Positions 54,919 to 63,893 of a DNA stretch of 64,000 nucleotides are shown one piece after another; position 1 is the stretch's first letter; each line of letters opens with the position of its first letter. The notes under the pieces are model-generated. The model made no database searches. It saw only the letters and a program-made list of their open reading frames with translations, and was not told where the DNA came from. Source of the DNA: Sphingopyxis sp. Lineage in GTDB: Bacteria; Pseudomonadota; Alphaproteobacteria; Sphingomonadales; Sphingomonadaceae. Position numbers and translations under genes: made by a program. The stretch covers positions 1 through 64,000 of the forward strand of contig NVXM01000036.1 in NCBI GenBank assembly GCA_002733865.1, given 5' to 3'.

Positions 54919-55301
54919 GGCGCTTCTCCTTGTTCAAGCTGGCTGGCGATCCGCGTGCGGAGTTCATCGGTCGCGTCGGGCGCGCTGCCTGCAAGCACCG
55001 CTTCGCCGACCAGCACCACGCGGCCATCCGTTCCCATGTCTGTCACTGCGCGTTCGGAGGCCTTGAGAAAGGCGAGCACGCGCGCCTGGCTGGTCTCGGG
55101 ATCACGGGTTTCGCGCGCTTCGGCATCGACGAAAGCGGCGATGGTCTCGGCAAGCCGGACCGTGACGATTTCCTGGCGGGGCTCGGTCAGCTCGCGGCTG
55201 ACCCAGGTAACCCAGAGCAGCGCGGCAGCGATGGCCAGTACGGCGGCAATCTTCAGCAGCAGCGGCTGATTAAGAGATTGTAATCGGTTGGTGTCAGCCA
55301 C
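54915..55301 (-). CDS. trbI: F-type transfer protein TrbI
   Basis: This 128-residue inner-membrane protein has a single N-terminal helix (about 15-35, LLKIAAVLAIAAALLWV) and a periplasmic domain with RQEIVTVRLAETIAAFV, the TrbI_Ftype pattern. TrbI affects pilus length in F. The start is GTG, overlapping the previous gene by 8 nt. Confidence 0.85.
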   Translation of the reverse strand: MADTNRLQSLNQPLLLKIAAVLAIAAALLWVTWVSRELTEPRQEIVTVRLAETIAAFVDAEARETRDPETSQARVLAFLKASERAVTDMGTDGRVVLVGEAVLAGSAPDATDELRTRIASQLEQGEAP

Positions 55302-55674
55302 GGCTCGGCTCCTTGTTGGGATCGGTATCGAGATCGGCCGCGAGCCGCTGGAGGAAGCGCGGCATGCGAAACAGCGTCACCGCGCCAGCTGTGATCAGAA
55401 AGCAGACCTTGAGGTCCTGGCTGAACAGGCTGCGGCGCAGTCCTTCGGCCTCGAGATAGCGGTCCGACAAATTGCCGAGCTGGCTGAAAAGCGCGTGCAA
55501 ATCCCAGCCTGCGACAAACAGGAACAGCGCGAGCGGCAGGCCAAGCGCGATGAGAAGCGAAGTCGCGGCGAAGCGCGTCGTCTCGATCAGGATGAAACAC
55601 GTTCCCTGCAAGAAGGGCAGGAATGCTTTGAGATTTGCCGGTTCGATCCTGTCGGCAAGATGCGAGCTCATCAT
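55294..55674 (-). CDS. Unknown two-helix membrane protein in the tra operon
   Basis: I do not recognise this 126-residue protein. Two hydrophobic helices lie near residues 30-60 (TSLLIALGLPLALFLFVAG) and 88-108 (LKVCFLITAGAVTLF), with a charged loop between. The start is set at the ATG complementary to 55672-55674, which overlaps the traC stop as ATGA; the frame runs open further upstream inside traC. It stands between traC and trbI, and tight overlaps on both sides show it is a real part of the operon. F has no obvious counterpart at this place. Confidence 0.75.
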   Translation of the reverse strand: MMSSHLADRIEPANLKAFLPFLQGTCFILIETTRFAATSLLIALGLPLALFLFVAGWDLHALFSQLGNLSDRYLEAEGLRRSLFSQDLKVCFLITAGAVTLFRMPRFLQRLAADLDTDPNKEPSRG

Positions 55675-58214
55675 TGCGCGTCTCCCGCAACGATCCGGAT
55701 CGCATCGGCGAGGCTGTGCCCGCGCCGCTCGCATTCCTGGATCGCGGCATAGGTGTCGGGATCGGAGGAATAGATCGTCGCCGAAAACGGATCGAGCACG
55801 AGGCGTCCGACAGCTTCGGTCTCGGGTCCCTTGATAAAGATCTCGCTGTACTCGGTGCCCGAGCGCTTGAGGCTGCGGATCAGCGTCTCGGTCCGATCGT
55901 CCATGTCGAGCCGTGCTTGGCTGCGGAAATCGGCGATGGTCTCGGCCTTCTGCTGTAGCACCAGCATCCAGTCGCTGTTCTCGAGCGCTGCGCGCGCGCC
56001 ATCGGACTTGTAGTAATCGTTAAGCGACTGGGTGGCAGTCGCGAGAGCGCCGCCATATTTGCGCGCGGTGCGGGCGTAGGTCTCAACGAACTCGCCCATC
56101 GAGCCGCCCTTGAGCATCGCCCAGGCCTCGTCGATCAGCAGCAGCTTTTTGGTGGCACGCGAACTGCGCGTCATGGCCTGGCCGGTCATGAACATGATTG
56201 CCGAGAGGACCACGCTTCGTAGCTCCTCACGGCTTGCAAGGTCGCTCATCTCGAAGACGGTGAAATCATCATCGAGCGCGAAGCTGGCCTTGCCGGAGAA
56301 GAACCCGCCGTAGCTGCCGCCGCGGCAGAACGGCGCGATCGCGGTCGCAAGATCGCGCCCCGCTTCACTTTCCGAGCCTTGCAGCGCATGCGCGACATCA
56401 TCGACCGATGCGCCGCTGCCAAGCGCTTCCCAGGTTGCGGTCACCGCCTGGTCGATAAGGCCGCGCTCGGTATCGCTTGGCGCGGAGCTGGGCCGGGCCA
56501 TCTGGCCGACCATGGCCTTGATCATCGCGAAGCAGTCGAGCCGGTAATCCTCGTCCTCGTGAGCGCGGACATCGTCGACCATCGAGAAGGGATTGAGCGA
56601 AAAGCCCGAAGCAAGCGTGAACTCGACGAAGCGGCCGCCCTGGAGCTTCACCGAATGCTCGAAGCTGCGCCCATCATCGATCACAACGACTTTGGCGCCC
56701 GCGCCGCGAAGGGCAGCGCAAAGCTCCTGCAGCAGCACGGATTTACCCGAGCCTGATTTGCCGCAGATCGCGATATTGTGGTTGCCCGCGTCGTTCTCGA
56801 ACGGCGACCACCAGAAGGGCTGGCCCCGCCGACCCACGAGCAGCAAGTGCGGGATACCGCCGCCAAGATACTCGCCCTGCATCGGAGCGATATGCGCCGC
56901 CGTGGTCGAGAGCATGGTCTTGAGGCGTTTGAGGCGCGCCATGTCGTCGGCCAGCCCGTCGGCAAGGCTCAAGGGAAATGCTGCGACGAGGCCCTGGAGC
57001 TGGAGAAAACGCTCGTCGGCGAGATCCCAGCCTGCCGCCTTGTAAATCGCCTTGATCACGCGCTCATGCGCATCGCCTTGGCCGAGCGGCGAAATGCTGG
57101 TGAGGCCATAGAACAGTTTGACGAGTTTTTTGCCCGCCTGCAGCTCGGCCTGGACATGGCGCCACTCGGCCGACTGCTCGGCAAGCTTGGGCAGGAAGCT
57201 CGCGCTTTTGGTCTGGCTGAGGCTGGTCGTGCGCATGAATTTGAAGCCCGCCCGCGCCGAGGCGGCTTCCTGGTCGGGATAGACGAGGCACAGCATGGTC
57301 GCGGTGGGACAGGGAAAACGCAGCTTGTCGGCAAACATGTCGCCGATGAGCCGCGCGCATTCCCAGGGCGCCCAGCGTTCAGGGGTCGAGCGCACGGCAT
57401 AATGGCGCATGTCGAAATGGTCGGGATAGCATTCGCCAACTTCGGGATGACCGTGCGCGTCGCGCCCGGTCTCGCGGAACCGTTCGGTTCGCAGGATCAT
57501 GCGATCATCCTCGATTTCGAGCTCGATATCACGCCGGATCGCCTGGTCCTGGAGTGTATCGTGCGGGTTCCACGCATGGACATCCGGCTCATGCGCGGTG
57601 GTCGGCGAGGTCAGCTCATCAATCAGCGCCAGCAGCCCGTTCGGGCGCAGTTCCTGTGCCTGCAGCCCGAGCGAATGGAGCATGCCCATCAGGCCTTCGC
57701 GGCATTCGGTGAGCTCGGCATCGGTCACGCTGCCGGGAACCGGCACGCCGAGCGAGACGATCACCCGGACATTGCGGGCATGGAAGGGCGCATGCGCCGA
57801 GCCCGAATTCCAGACGAGATCATACAGGCGCTTTGTCCGGGCCCTGGCGATAGCCTCGTAGATCCCGCCCTGCTCGTAGCGCGGGGCGAACCAGGGGGCG
57901 ACGACATTGCCGATCCGCGGGGAAGCAAAGTTCAGAACCTGAAGGCAGGCACCCTGCGGCAGCCCTTCGGAGAAGAACTGCCCGAGTATCTCGCCGGTCT
58001 GTTCGTCAGCCCCGATCAGCGGAGAGACTTCGAGGACGAAGCCTTTCGAGCGCGCATTGCGGTAGAGCTTCGCGCCCTCGTCATAGACCCGGTAAGGGAG
58101 CCAGTCCGAGAGCATATCGAGCCCGAAATGCGCGCGATCTCTTTCGGGTCGCGCCGTATCGGCAAAAAGCCTGCGCGATAGCGCGTCGCGCGCTGCGGCT
58201 AAGGATAGCGTCAC
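55671..58214 (-). CDS. traC: Type IV secretion ATPase TraC
   Basis: This 847-residue cytoplasmic ATPase (VirB4 family) powers pilus assembly. The N-terminal TraC_F domain (about 25-450) is followed by the motor, with Walker A GKSGSGKS at 485-492 and Walker B LLLIDEAWAML. The conserved YGGALATATQSLNDYY segment follows the Walker B. The start is GTG, overlapping the traV stop (GTGA). Length matches F TraC (about 875). Confidence 0.95.
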   Translation of the reverse strand: MTLSLAAARDALSRRLFADTARPERDRAHFGLDMLSDWLPYRVYDEGAKLYRNARSKGFVLEVSPLIGADEQTGEILGQFFSEGLPQGACLQVLNFASPRIGNVVAPWFAPRYEQGGIYEAIARARTKRLYDLVWNSGSAHAPFHARNVRVIVSLGVPVPGSVTDAELTECREGLMGMLHSLGLQAQELRPNGLLALIDELTSPTTAHEPDVHAWNPHDTLQDQAIRRDIELEIEDDRMILRTERFRETGRDAHGHPEVGECYPDHFDMRHYAVRSTPERWAPWECARLIGDMFADKLRFPCPTATMLCLVYPDQEAASARAGFKFMRTTSLSQTKSASFLPKLAEQSAEWRHVQAELQAGKKLVKLFYGLTSISPLGQGDAHERVIKAIYKAAGWDLADERFLQLQGLVAAFPLSLADGLADDMARLKRLKTMLSTTAAHIAPMQGEYLGGGIPHLLLVGRRGQPFWWSPFENDAGNHNIAICGKSGSGKSVLLQELCAALRGAGAKVVVIDDGRSFEHSVKLQGGRFVEFTLASGFSLNPFSMVDDVRAHEDEDYRLDCFAMIKAMVGQMARPSSAPSDTERGLIDQAVTATWEALGSGASVDDVAHALQGSESEAGRDLATAIAPFCRGGSYGGFFSGKASFALDDDFTVFEMSDLASREELRSVVLSAIMFMTGQAMTRSSRATKKLLLIDEAWAMLKGGSMGEFVETYARTARKYGGALATATQSLNDYYKSDGARAALENSDWMLVLQQKAETIADFRSQARLDMDDRTETLIRSLKRSGTEYSEIFIKGPETEAVGRLVLDPFSATIYSSDPDTYAAIQECERRGHSLADAIRIVAGDAQ

Positions 58215-58798
58215 TGGCTTTCTCCTTTGTCCATATCAGGGTGGGGGACCGGCTCGCGGGGAGGGGAAAACGAGCCAGGTCCCCCGGGTTCCGGCGCGTC
58301 TGCGCCGGGCATCGCCGGAACGGGCTGCGAGGGGATAAACAGCTGTTCCGGCAATATTTGGTTCGTGTGGTGCTCTGTCGGGCGTGAATCAGGTGCGGGG
58401 TTGCCCTCGCGGGTTGCGGCGATGCTTGCGCCCAACGAGCGGACAATGTCCCGGCGCCCTTGCGGTGCGCGCCAGCCTGTTCCCGCAGGTTCGGGCAAAG
58501 TCAGGTGCACGACCCGCGCTTCGTGCTCGCGGCCCGCTTCGTCGCGGTAGCCGGCCAGCACGACCTGCAGACGGCGCACTGCTTCGCCAGCCGTCGGCAG
58601 TGGTCGATGTGCGTGCCCGACTTCGGCCCGGTTTATGCCGGTTGCCCCGGCATCAATGGCGGAGGTTGGCGCGCAGGTTCCATCGGGAGCGCGGCAGGCA
58701 AAACTGCCTTTCACATTGCTCCCGAGGCTGGTGCATCCGCCCGCGATCACGAGCGGCGCAGCCAGCAGGAGGGCGCGCAGGATCGGGAGCCGGCTCAT
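58211..58798 (-). CDS. traV: Outer-membrane lipoprotein TraV
   Basis: This 195-residue lipoprotein has a signal peptide ending in the lipobox IAGGC (Cys22), followed by the TraV feature of two Cys in GSFACRAPDGTCAPT. It should form the outer-membrane core with TraK and TraB. The C-terminal part is Pro-rich. The start overlaps the dsbC stop. Confidence 0.88.
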   Translation of the reverse strand: MSRLPILRALLLAAPLVIAGGCTSLGSNVKGSFACRAPDGTCAPTSAIDAGATGINRAEVGHAHRPLPTAGEAVRRLQVVLAGYRDEAGREHEARVVHLTLPEPAGTGWRAPQGRRDIVRSLGASIAATREGNPAPDSRPTEHHTNQILPEQLFIPSQPVPAMPGADAPEPGGPGSFSPPREPVPHPDMDKGESQ

Positions 58799-59667
58799 TG
58801 CTCGCTTACCTTGACGCCGGAAATGAAGCGGCGGATTGTCGCGGCATCGCGGTAGCCATGGAGCACTGCCCCGTCGCGGGCGCGCACAATCACCGGCGTC
58901 CCGGTAAAACTGTTGGCCTTGGCAAAGGCCTCGTTGGCATCGAGCGCCTTGGCTTGCTTACAGGTCTTGGCACTCGCCGGAGCCCGCCCGGCATAGGCAG
59001 CATGGAGAGCCTTTGCCGGATCCTTCGCGCACAGCACGGCTTCGGAGACCTTGCGGCTCGCTGCGCCAAAGATCGAAATCGGTCTCTCTTCGACCCGGAC
59101 TTTTGCCTTGGCGAGTTCGCCTGCGAGGCGCTGGCAATAGCCGCATTGAAAGTCCGAGAAGACCACGAGCTTTTCGCCCTTGGGATTGCCCCAGTGGATC
59201 GCACCGGCTGCCGGAAGGGTGGAGAGATCGACGTTCGCTGCGTCCGCCTGGGCCGGAGGTTTGTCGCCGCCCGGTTGCGCCTCGCCCCCGGCGTGCGGCG
59301 CACCGGCGGCAAGCAGGTCGGGATTAAGTTCGAGCAGGCGTGCAGCGGTCACGTCGCGCCGCTCTTCCATGTCGTAGAGCCGGCCGACGAACAGGTAGCG
59401 CGCGGTCTCATCGATGTAGAACAGCGTGTCGCCCGAAACGACTTCGCACCATGGTCCGAGCTTATCGCAGCTGATCGCATCGATCGGGGTCTTGGGCAAC
59501 CGCAGCTTCAGCGCCTGCGCGACATCGCTTGCCAGTGCGGAAGCTGATGCGGGCATGGCGGTGACAGCCGAGACCCCGAGGGTAAGCACGGCAGCGGCAC
59601 CTGAGCAGGCAAGGGCGAAGTGGGCGGCACGGGTCTTCAGGCCCGGGCGGTGGTCATTGTAGTTCAT
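58795..59667 (-). CDS. dsbC: DsbC-type thiol-disulfide isomerase
   Basis: This 290-residue periplasmic protein has an N-terminal export signal (about 12-45), a dimerisation-like domain (about 50-115, with TLFYIDETARYLFVGRLYD) and a thioredoxin fold with Cys175-Gly-Tyr-Cys178 (FSDFQCGYCQRL). An in-operon DsbC fits the many disulfides of TraN, TraU and TraH. A Pro/Ala/Gly-rich linker (about 120-150) joins the two domains. It lies between traB and traV with 4-nt overlaps. Confidence 0.92.
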   Translation of the reverse strand: MNYNDHRPGLKTRAAHFALACSGAAAVLTLGVSAVTAMPASASALASDVAQALKLRLPKTPIDAISCDKLGPWCEVVSGDTLFYIDETARYLFVGRLYDMEERRDVTAARLLELNPDLLAAGAPHAGGEAQPGGDKPPAQADAANVDLSTLPAAGAIHWGNPKGEKLVVFSDFQCGYCQRLAGELAKAKVRVEERPISIFGAASRKVSEAVLCAKDPAKALHAAYAGRAPASAKTCKQAKALDANEAFAKANSFTGTPVIVRARDGAVLHGYRDAATIRRFISGVKVSEQ

Positions 59668-60986
59668 TTGGAGGAGCTCCTGACATGGACGCCGTCGAGA
59701 AAGACGATCTCGACCTCGATGCCGGTCGGCATCTCGACGACTGGTTGATATTGTTCTGCGCGTTCAATGAGGTAGCGGCTGACCGTGTCGGCAGCTTCGC
59801 CAGCACCCTGGCCGAAGCCGCCGGCAAGAATGTCGGTTGGCGAGAGCGCTTCGCGCTGGCCGTCGCTGCCCACTTGTCCGGTGAAGATGCCGTTGGCGTT
59901 GGCGGAAAATCCGCGTCCGAAGCCGCCGACAATCCCGGCGAGCAGAGCCTGGCTGACAAGGCTTCCTTCACGGCTGACAACGCGGCCGCGCACCCCGGAC
60001 TTGCCGGCAAAAGAGATGAACCCCTTGACCTCGCTGACCGCGAACCGCCCGCCAGGCTGCGCGCAGGTCATGCGCACCAGCTTGACGTAGACTTTCTCGG
60101 CCGAGAGATCGCCGCGCGCTGCGCCGTTGACGAGGCAGCCGGTGATGTCGGTGGTGAGCAGCTTGTTGCCGCGCATGACCGAGCGGGCCGGGCCGGTGAT
60201 CCTGAGGACCACGGGCAGCGGATCACTCTGGCTGGCAACGCCGGTCGAGGCATCGACCCCGACAATGACCGTTGCCGGCGCATAGCTGTTGGGCGGCAAA
60301 TACTCGCGGCTCGCTTCGAGCAGCAATGCAGGCGTTGTGTCGGCCGGTCGCGACTTGCTGTCGTTGCCGGTATCGGCACCGAAACTCATCAGGCTGAGCT
60401 GTCCGCCCGCTCCGTCTGATCCGGACTGCGGGGCCTGGATTGCTGGACCCGAGCCAACACCGGGCCCATAGGCAGGTGGCGGAGCTACAGGCATGGGCTC
60501 TGACGAAGCTCTTGCCGCCCCGTCGAGCTGCGAGCGCAGCGCGGCGTTTTCGGAAGAAATCGCGTCGATCGCTGCCTGGCCATCGGAGCGCATCTGCGCA
60601 TTCTCGCTGCGCAGCGCTTCGAGCTCCTGTTCAACTTGCGCGGTCGGCAGCTGGGCTTGTTCCAGGTCCTTGATCGCGCGGCCTTGCGCGTCCAGGCGGT
60701 TGCCGTAGCTTGCGACGAACTCGCGTTGCGACAGGTTGCGATTGACGAGGCCGCCGGTGTCGATCGTTGCCGCGCCGTTTGCATCCACTCCGGCGTCGTC
60801 GCCATCGCCGCTGAAGATGAACATGCTGCCGCCGGTGAGCGCGATGGCTCCGATCCCGGCGAGCAGCAGCTTCTGGCGCTGCGCGATCTGGGAATTGAGG
60901 TTACGCCGCCCGCTCTCGCGGGCTTGTGGAGACCCCGGCATGGGCTTTGTTTCGGTCTTCTGCGGTTGTGTTGGTGCCTCGGCCAT
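59664..60986 (-). CDS. traB: Conjugal transfer scaffold TraB
   Basis: This 440-residue VirB10-like protein spans from inner membrane to outer core. One membrane helix (about 38-57, LLLAGIGAIALTGGSMFIF) is followed by a coiled coil (about 95-165) and a Pro/Gly-rich linker. The C-terminal beta domain contains PVVLRITGPARSVMRGNKL and ends with a conserved GFGRGFSANA stretch. It overlaps traK by one base. All parts of a TraB are present. Confidence 0.93.
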   Translation of the reverse strand: MAEAPTQPQKTETKPMPGSPQARESGRRNLNSQIAQRQKLLLAGIGAIALTGGSMFIFSGDGDDAGVDANGAATIDTGGLVNRNLSQREFVASYGNRLDAQGRAIKDLEQAQLPTAQVEQELEALRSENAQMRSDGQAAIDAISSENAALRSQLDGAARASSEPMPVAPPPAYGPGVGSGPAIQAPQSGSDGAGGQLSLMSFGADTGNDSKSRPADTTPALLLEASREYLPPNSYAPATVIVGVDASTGVASQSDPLPVVLRITGPARSVMRGNKLLTTDITGCLVNGAARGDLSAEKVYVKLVRMTCAQPGGRFAVSEVKGFISFAGKSGVRGRVVSREGSLVSQALLAGIVGGFGRGFSANANGIFTGQVGSDGQREALSPTDILAGGFGQGAGEAADTVSRYLIERAEQYQPVVEMPTGIEVEIVFLDGVHVRSSSK

Positions 60987-61801
60987 CAGTCGAGCCCTCC
61001 CTTTGCAAAGACAAGGAAGGCGTTGGTCGCTTCGCCGGGCGCGAGCGCGTCGCGGCCATAGGCAAAGGCGAGCGCGCCTGCGGGCGCTTCGCGCTCGGCA
61101 GCCAGCGCAAGGTTTTCCTGGCCGAGGTTGCGGATGAGGAAACGCTGCCCGGTAAGCGCGTCGCCTTGGTATTCAGCGACAAGCTGGACTTCGATCCCGC
61201 CGGTACGGCGCGGAGGAGACAGCTCGGCGCGCGCGGTAAAGCCGGGCAGGACGGCATCGGTTGCCATCGCCTCGATCAAGTGGATCGCGGTGTCTTCCGG
61301 GCCGGTTTCGGTCTCCCATTCTGCCGCCTCGCTCTTTGCCAGTGCGGGGTTGGTGATGAAAAGCTGGGTCGCTTCCTCGCCGCCCAGGCGGCAGGCGAAC
61401 CGGTAAACGTAGCCCGCTTTACTGGTAGCAAAGAAGCTGACGCGCGCCGCCGCGAATTGCGGAGGCACGGAGATATAGATGTCCCCGCGCACCGGCTCGT
61501 GCGTCACCTGGAAGTCGTTGTAGGGAAAGCCGCTCGCAATCTTCGAGACATTGGCGAAGCCGTCATCGATAAGCGCGATCCGGGTGAGTTCGCCGCGCGC
61601 CAGCTCGCAATCGATCGTCGCGTTATCGGCAGCCTCGACGAACTGGTCGGCAAGCGCGGGGACCGGCGCAAACGCAAAGGCAAGCACGGCAAGCCCGGTG
61701 AGCTTGAGGCCAGGATCGGGGCGTCTTGTGGCGCCGATCGCGAAACAGGCAAGGCCCGTTCCTGCAAGCGCGGCAGCAAGTGGTGATGAGAAAAGGCTCA
61801 T
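60986..61801 (-). CDS. traK: Secretin-like transfer protein TraK
   Basis: This 271-residue VirB9-like protein has an N-terminal hydrophobic export region (about 1-50). The body is beta-rich, with NVSKIASGFPYNDFQVTHEP matching the TraK family and FLIRNLGQENLALAAER near the C-terminus. It forms the outer-membrane core with TraV and TraB. Its N-terminus is longer than usual and has two hydrophobic stretches, so a start further downstream is possible. Confidence 0.88.
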   Translation of the reverse strand: MSLFSSPLAAALAGTGLACFAIGATRRPDPGLKLTGLAVLAFAFAPVPALADQFVEAADNATIDCELARGELTRIALIDDGFANVSKIASGFPYNDFQVTHEPVRGDIYISVPPQFAAARVSFFATSKAGYVYRFACRLGGEEATQLFITNPALAKSEAAEWETETGPEDTAIHLIEAMATDAVLPGFTARAELSPPRRTGGIEVQLVAEYQGDALTGQRFLIRNLGQENLALAAEREAPAGALAFAYGRDALAPGEATNAFLVFAKGGLD

Positions 61802-62367
61802 TGGCCGATGTCCTCTTTGTCAGTGGGAAGTTGCTCGAAGCCGGCCAGCGCGAGGCTGAGGCCCCGTTTCGACCAGCGGAAACGGAAAGCGCGGCGCTGG
61901 CTCGCGATCACCTGCGCGCCGACGAAGGTCTTGAGCGTGCCGGTGACGGTCGAGGTCAGGGCCTTAGGATCGACGTGTATTTCGGCGATCACGAACGCCT
62001 GGGAGATGTCCGAGCCGCGCTGTTCCTCGACGATCTGCACCAGCTCTGCCTTGAGCGCGCCGTGCGCTGCGGGATCAGCAAGCTTCAGGATGTTGGCCAT
62101 CCAGTAGTCGAGGCTTTCTGGTGCCCGGTTGAGGAGCATCAGCGCCGTGTCGCGGGTGACAAACTCGAGATAGGGCGCGTCGACCCCGCCGCTCGATACG
62201 GTGATCCGCTCGGCAGTAATCGGCACCAGCACGACCTGTTCGTCGCGGGTCGTGGCAGCGCCGAAGCTGATTAGCGTGGTCAGGCCCAGAACGCCTGCCA
62301 GCACGGCGAAGCGGTTGCGTTGCCGCAGGAAACCCTGCGCCTGTTCGTGTGCGAATTGTGCTTGCAT
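61798..62367 (-). CDS. traE: Transfer protein TraE
   Basis: This 189-residue VirB8-like protein has one N-terminal membrane helix (about 22-41, VLAGVLGLTTLISFGAAT) and a periplasmic domain with VLVPITAERITVSSGGVDAPYLE, the TraE pattern. It overlaps traK by 4 nt and follows traL by 13 bp. It is a core component of the channel. Confidence 0.92.
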   Translation of the reverse strand: MQAQFAHEQAQGFLRQRNRFAVLAGVLGLTTLISFGAATTRDEQVVLVPITAERITVSSGGVDAPYLEFVTRDTALMLLNRAPESLDYWMANILKLADPAAHGALKAELVQIVEEQRGSDISQAFVIAEIHVDPKALTSTVTGTLKTFVGAQVIASQRRAFRFRWSKRGLSLALAGFEQLPTDKEDIGQ

Positions 62368-62380
62368 GATTGCTCCTCCC

Positions 62381-62668
62381 TCAGCCCGCCAACAGGCGGC
62401 AGTGGGAGGGCGGCGTGGCTTTCAGCCCCAGGAAACTCCCGGGCAGGTACCAGTACGCAGCGTGCACCAGTGCCGAACCGGCACCGCGAGCCTTTGCCTT
62501 CCGCAAGGCAAACCAGGTTCCGGCGGCCAGGCCGATACCGATGAAAATGTGCTGCGCGAGAATGCCCCAGGCGAAGGGAATGAGAATCCCTGCAAACTCG
62601 TCGATGGTCCAGAAGCCGATAAGCTCCGGATCGTCGAGCCGCCGTGGAACAAGGTACCTGTCGGCCAT
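62381..62668 (-). CDS. traL: Pilus assembly protein TraL
   Basis: This 95-residue VirB3-like protein has the conserved start YLVPRRLDDPELIGFWTIDE and two membrane helices (about 27-45 and 45-62). It assists pilin assembly at the inner membrane. It lies 33 bp after traA on the minus strand. Confidence 0.92.
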   Translation of the reverse strand: MADRYLVPRRLDDPELIGFWTIDEFAGILIPFAWGILAQHIFIGIGLAAGTWFALRKAKARGAGSALVHAAYWYLPGSFLGLKATPPSHCRLLAG

Positions 62669-62701
62669 GATGCCGCCCTCCTGTCGTGACCGGGTCCGGG
62701 G

Positions 62702-63034
62702 TCAGATTACCGCGGTCACGACCGAGGTGACGATCGGCACGCCGGTGCCGACGCCGATTCCGACGCCCACCGGCACGGCGATCTGGCCGAGCGAAAAACG
62801 CCCCGAAGCAAGCCCGATCAGGCCGGCAGCCAGGCTCAGCACGGTGATGATTTTGCCGCCCGAGCCTTCGAGAAAGTCGGTGAACTGGTTAAGGGCGGGA
62901 TCGAAGGTGGTGTCTGCGCCGGCAAAGGCAGCGCCGGCACATGCCAGCGCAACGCAGGTCGGGAGGATATAATCGCGGCCCGGTATGCGGCTTTGCATGC
63001 GGCGCTGGGCCGGAAGAGCAGTCTTGGTGGTCAT
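62702..63034 (-). CDS. traA: TraA-like pilin precursor
   Basis: This 110-residue protein is the first gene of the tra operon. A long leader (about 1-40) ends in ALACAGAAFAGA, a good signal-peptidase site. The mature part has two hydrophobic helices (about 60-78 and 84-108) rich in Gly, Ala and Val, as in F pilin. Length, hydrophobicity and position before traL support the call; sequence identity in this family is always low. The C-terminal residue is Ile110. Confidence 0.8.
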   Translation of the reverse strand: MTTKTALPAQRRMQSRIPGRDYILPTCVALACAGAAFAGADTTFDPALNQFTDFLEGSGGKIITVLSLAAGLIGLASGRFSLGQIAVPVGVGIGVGTGVPIVTSVVTAVI

Positions 63035-63075
63035 GGGTGGAAACTCCGAAAGGATTGAACATCAGCCAGCGATGC

Positions 63076-63090
63076 GTTCGCTGTATGTTC
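63076..63090. promoter_or_regulatory. SOS-box-like operator upstream of traA
   Basis: GTTC-GCTGTAT-GTTC, followed by TT, lies 42 bp before the traA start codon. It has the same form as the sites at 16696 and 63316. Confidence 0.65.
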
Positions 63091-63315
63091 TTTCCTCTTT
63101 CCGGAGCTGCCCTGTAGGAAATCGAGAAATGCGTTTCGGTCCGATCAACCAAGCAAAAACCGACATTGGGAAAGCTTTGGGCCGGTGTGTGCGCAGACGG
63201 ACTGCCTGGTAGCGCCGACTGTGCCGTGATCTGCGCCAAGCCTGCCGGAATACGCGCCGAAGCGATCACTATCTGCGCGAATCACCGAAGGAAGCTGATT
63301 CGCTCCTTCCTTTAT

Positions 63316-63330
63316 GTTCCCTAATTGTTC
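63316..63330. promoter_or_regulatory. SOS-box-like operator upstream of the HTH gene
   Basis: GTTC-CCTAATT-GTTC, followed by TT, lies 71 bp before ATG 63402, with TTTCCTACAG 7 bp further on. Confidence 0.65.
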
Positions 63331-63401
63331 TTTTTGTTTTCCTACAGCTTTCCTTTCGGGATAGCCGGTGAGTCATCACCACTACGCGAAAGGAATCGTC
63401 G

Positions 63402-63893
63402 ATGACTGACATGGCGCTTTTTGCCGAACAACAGGTTCGCGCCGATCTTGCCCGGCTGCTATTCGCCGCTGTCGAAGCCAGCGGACGCGCACGCTGCGAA
63501 ATTGCGCGCGATGCGCAAATCCATAAAGATGCCCTGCGGCGGGTCCTTCTTGGCGAGCGTTCAGCAAGTATGGGCGAAGCCCTACGAATTCTGGCTGCGA
63601 GCGGCGTCGCACCGCATGCTCACTTGCTGCTGTTCCTAGTCAGCGGCGGCGATCACGCGATAGCTTGGCTCCAATCCGACCTCGCCCTTTTCTTTGAGGA
63701 CTTCACTGGTGAGCTGCCTTCCGCGCTCGAGCGTGTTCTCGGCAACCAGGTGCACGATGTGAAGCCACGCTGGGCCAAGGGCACCGCACACCGTGTCGCT
63801 CGACTTCTATCCGATCACATCGATGAACTCGAACGCAAGGACGCCTTGCTCGGTGATGTCTTCGCCGATGCCGAAGGAGGCCATCGTGGGTGA
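63402..63893 (+). CDS. Helix-turn-helix protein divergent from the tra operon
   Basis: This 163-residue protein has an N-terminal XRE-like segment (about 8-60, with GRARCEIARDAQIHKDALRRVLLGERSAS split by helices) that could bind DNA. A hydrophobic helix (about 70-85) and a helical C-terminal half follow. ATG 63402 follows a GAAAGGAA ribosome site. It is divergent from traA across a control region with two operators, which suggests it regulates transfer or is switched on with it. It overlaps the next gene by 8 nt. The exact family is not recognised. Confidence 0.7.
   Translation: MTDMALFAEQQVRADLARLLFAAVEASGRARCEIARDAQIHKDALRRVLLGERSASMGEALRILAASGVAPHAHLLLFLVSGGDHAIAWLQSDLALFFEDFTGELPSALERVLGNQVHDVKPRWAKGTAHRVARLLSDHIDELERKDALLGDVFADAEGGHRG

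Larger units (their letters stand above)
63035..63401. promoter_or_regulatory. Divergent control region of the tra operon
   Basis: A 367-bp non-coding stretch lies between traA (leftward) and an HTH gene (rightward). It holds two GTTC-N7-GTTC operators, one near each gene, and an inverted pair of the 10-mer CTGTAGGAAA (63112-63121 and, on the other strand, 63338-63347). Any promoter for the tra operon must lie here. Confidence 0.6.

Noticed and set aside
56778..58181. 467-codon plus-strand open frame
   Set aside because: It is antisense to traC, whose motifs are unmistakable; the frame shows no domain.
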